Of a DNA stretch of 64,000 nt, positions 61,944 to 64,000 are shown in pieces. Both the position numbers and the translations under genes were made by a program. The stretch comes from Lentisphaeria bacterium (GTDB lineage Bacteria > Verrucomicrobiota > Lentisphaeria > Victivallales > Victivallaceae), in assembly GCA_022009855.1 (NCBI GenBank), contig CP091727.1, positions 2,170,001 to 2,234,000 on the forward strand, read 5' to 3'. The notes under the pieces were generated by a model. The model did not search any database, was not told the DNA's origin, and was given only the letters and a program-made list of their open reading frames with translations. Each line of letters begins with the position of its first letter. Positions within the stretch are counted from its first letter, which is position 1.

Positions 61944-62469
61944 TTACTGAATGGAGATGTCGAGGCGGGGATTGAGAAATTCCACCTTGCCGGAGGATTT
62001 CCCCAGATGGAACGAGACTCGAACCAGCGCGCCCCCCCTCCGGAATCGCCGTCAGTGTCCGCGTTACGCTGCGGTCGCTCCAGTCGGCGCTGCCGTTGAG
62101 CGGCTTGTCGTCGTAGAACCAGATCCGCTGGGCGTTGTTGTCGTAGAACTCCAATGTGGCGAACGCTCTGCCGGAGACGTTCTCCATCTTCTGTCGGTAG
62201 ACCAGTGTGATGACCAGTTTCTTCCCTTCCGGAATTTTCGGCAGAGAGGAGACGGCGACCGGCGTCTGCCGCAGGGTGAGCCAGCCGTTATTCCGGACGG
62301 CGGTGAGGGTCAGAAGCTGCTGTGGACTCTCCGGGGAGAACGGACCGACCGCCACCGAGGAATCCAGCTGTCGGCCTCGGAATGTCCAGTCTGTGGCCAG
62401 CTTGTACTCCTTCGCCGATGTGGTGACCGCCAGCGCCGCGACGGCAAGACAGAGCCAGGTTTTTTTCAT
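61944..62469 (-). CDS. Secreted protein of unknown function (single beta-sandwich), one frameshift
   Basis: About 175 residues from ATG 62469 with signal peptide MKKTWLCLAVAALAVTTSA and GGAGG-type ribosome site. The mature part (LATDWTFRGRQLDSSVAVGP, NNGWLTLRQTPVAV, LVITLVYRQKMENVSGRAFA, TLEFYDNNAQRIWFYD) looks like a CBM-type sandwich. The break is at C7 62032-62038; six C restores PEGGALVRVSFHLGKSSGKV and a stop at 61944. I do not recognise a family. It lies between the esterase and the beta-helix gene. Confidence 0.7.
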
Positions 62470-62488
62470 CGTCAGTTCCTCCTTGTGG

Positions 62489-64000
62489 TCATTGTTCCGC
62501 CGGCAGTCCGTTGATCCGGAACTTGTCTGCCGACGCGTTGATTTGAAGCGGCCCTGCATTGTTCAGAAACCGCACGTTGTCCAGCTTGATTTCACCGCGG
62601 GAGTCGCGGAAGATCTCCACGCCGCACCGGCCGATGCCGTCAAATACGACATTCCGGAAGGTGATTTTCTGCACGTTTTTTTCGCCCCAGATGACGGTGA
62701 TGCCGGCGTTGACGTTGTCGATCGCGGTGATGTTTTCGAAGAGCACTTCGCCGAGATAGTCCCGTTTTTTTCCGCCCGCAGGACGATCGTGCCGTAGGGC
62801 AGACCGTTCCAGAACCAGCCGCCGCACCGCTCCAGCCGGATGTTCCGGAACACGGTGGTGCCGCCCAGCGGCCAGGAGTCGAATTCGGTGGTCGCGGTGA
62901 GACCGCCGCTGGTGAGCGTGTCGCGCCCCACGCAGTTCTCCACCCGGTTGTTGCTGCCGCCGAAGATGGCGAAGCAGCGCGCGCGCCACGGCGCTTCCGC
63001 GGTGCAGTTGCGGATGACGTTGTTGCTGGAGGCCAGCCGCCCCTTCGGCGCGGCCCAGATGGCGAAGGAGTCGTCGCCGGTGCCGCGGGCATGGCAGTTT
63101 TCCACGACGGAGTTCTGCGTTCCGGCACAGAGGTTGATTCCGTCGGCGAGCAGGTTGCGGAACCGGCAGTTGCGCACGGTCAGCTCTTCCGGACCCGGCT
63201 GGTTGTCGCGGCCGACCCAGACGCCGCATTCGGCCTGTTCGATCCAGAGATTTTCCACCAGGGAACCCTTGCCCCAGTCTCCCCGGAGCGGGTGGGATTC
63301 CTCGCCGCGGCGGGTGCCGTCACCGTGGATGGCGAAGTCGCGGAGCGTCGAACGCCCGTTCACCTGAAACCCGACGCCGTTGCTTTTTTCCGCCAGATTG
63401 TCCCGGCGGTTGAGAATGGTCGTGTACCACATGCCGGCTCCCTGGATTGCAATCTCGTCGATCGCAAAACGGCGGCTGGTCCGGTAGACGCCCGGCGGAA
63501 GGTAGACCGTCTTTTTTCTGCTTTGCCGCCGCATCGAGGCAGCGGGCGATGGCGTCACTGTCGTCGAAAAGTCCGTCCCCGACGGCGCCGAACTCCTTGA
63601 CGGAAAGAGAATTTTCCGGGCGGGGGAATCGGCGGCGGCACCCTCTTCAAGATCGATCAGATCGATCACATAATACCGGGCGGTGTCAGAGGCATCCTTC
63701 TGCAGTCGGATTTTCGCGCCGGCGGGAATCGGTCCGGTGAGCAGACGCGCCTCGTCGAAGAAGCGGCGCGCCACCGTGCCGGGCAGCCGTTTCAGCTCTT
63801 CCGGATCGTTGACCGGATCATGCTCCTTGCCGTACAGCCAGGTGTGGCGGCTGGAGAGCTTCAGGTCGAACCGGTGTTTGCCGTCGACGTACCCGCTCAG
63901 CGTGTGCTCCTCGCCGCCGCCGCGGGGGGCGTCGGGAATCGCATAGCGTACCACGATGGAGTTCGCCGCCGCCGGCGCGGTGAATTCGACGTAATCTCCG
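62489..64000 (-). CDS. Right-handed beta-helix (pectate lyase/GH28-like) protein, 5' end off the window, frameshifts
   Basis: About 500 residues are visible; the N-terminus lies beyond the right edge (frame is open to 64000). After a beta-domain (HTLSGYVDGKHRFDLKLSS), the pectate-lyase superfamily motif is restored as EFGAVGDGLFDDSDAIARCL then KKTVYLPPGVYRTSRR. The helix coils follow (GVWVGRDNQPGPEELTVRNC, DGINLCAGTQNSVVENCHA, RNIRLERCGGWFWNGLPYG). Breaks lie near 63610, 63535 and 62770. The fold fits polygalacturonases, pectate lyases and mannuronan epimerases. It is presumably the first or second gene of locus 4, acting on an acetylated uronic polymer together with the esterase. Confidence 0.8.

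Overview
The window looks like a chromosomal segment of an anaerobic, polysaccharide-degrading bacterium of the PVC superphylum, most likely Lentisphaerota (Victivallis-like). This placement is inference. It rests on three pseudopilins with the FTLIELLVVIAIIAIL prepilin signature and an H-X9-DG-type tail, five AraC regulators, many secreted CAZymes, a glycyl-radical enzyme and an electron-bifurcating type flavoprotein complex. No phage, insertion sequence or CRISPR array was seen.

Layout. 1-7.8 kb: polysaccharide locus 1. A pseudopilin and three glycoside hydrolases on the minus strand run off the left edge; a divergent AraC regulator and a stand-alone CBM9-like protein follow. 7.9-13.1 kb: an AraC regulator, then a probable metal-responsive group (ArsR with a Cys-x-Cys site, tandem class II aldolase, UlaG-like MBL hydrolase, His-rich CDF exporter, SnoaL-like protein). 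13.2-27.7 kb: a housekeeping stretch, all minus strand: gltA, a SbcD/YhaO-like nuclease and YhaN-like ATPase, arnA, arnD, a three-subunit NAD(P)/ferredoxin complex resembling the Sporomusa-type Nfn (Stn), rpe, gcvT and tRNA-Cys. 27.9-35.2 kb: polysaccharide deacetylase, M42 peptidase, a small membrane protein, an ArcD-like amino-acid antiporter and two tandem secretins behind a strong promoter and long leader. 35.3-43.4 kb: polysaccharide locus 2 (AraC divergent from pseudopilin, heparinase-like lyase, a decayed lyase fragment, MFS/GPH transporter), then an ArnT/PMT-like membrane glycosyltransferase. 43.3-51.3 kb: polysaccharide locus 3 (GH43-like, GH42-like, pseudopilin, GH78-like, with divergent AraC). 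51.4-61.1 kb: ClC channel, queC, then AraC, glycyl-radical enzyme, SDR dehydrogenase and activase, followed by a DEDDh exonuclease, RNase HI and an amidohydrolase. 61.1-64 kb: locus 4 (SGNH esterase, secreted beta-sandwich protein, beta-helix protein running off the right edge).

The most interesting pattern is the repeated combination of divergent AraC regulator, pseudopilin and secreted CAZymes in three separate loci. It suggests a polysaccharide-utilisation layout that uses a pseudopilin/secretin system where Bacteroidota use SusCD. Two of the AraC intergenic regions carry direct repeats spaced 21 bp. The GRE-SDR-activase group has an unusual Cys-Asn-Glu active-site loop and no obvious substrate.

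Caution on quality. Many genes, including housekeeping ones, are broken by single-base frameshifts. In about twenty that I checked base by base, most are repaired by removing one base from a short homopolymer (GGGG to GGG, A7 to A6). This looks like uncorrected sequencing error rather than mass pseudogenisation. I therefore give whole-gene spans and name the breaks.
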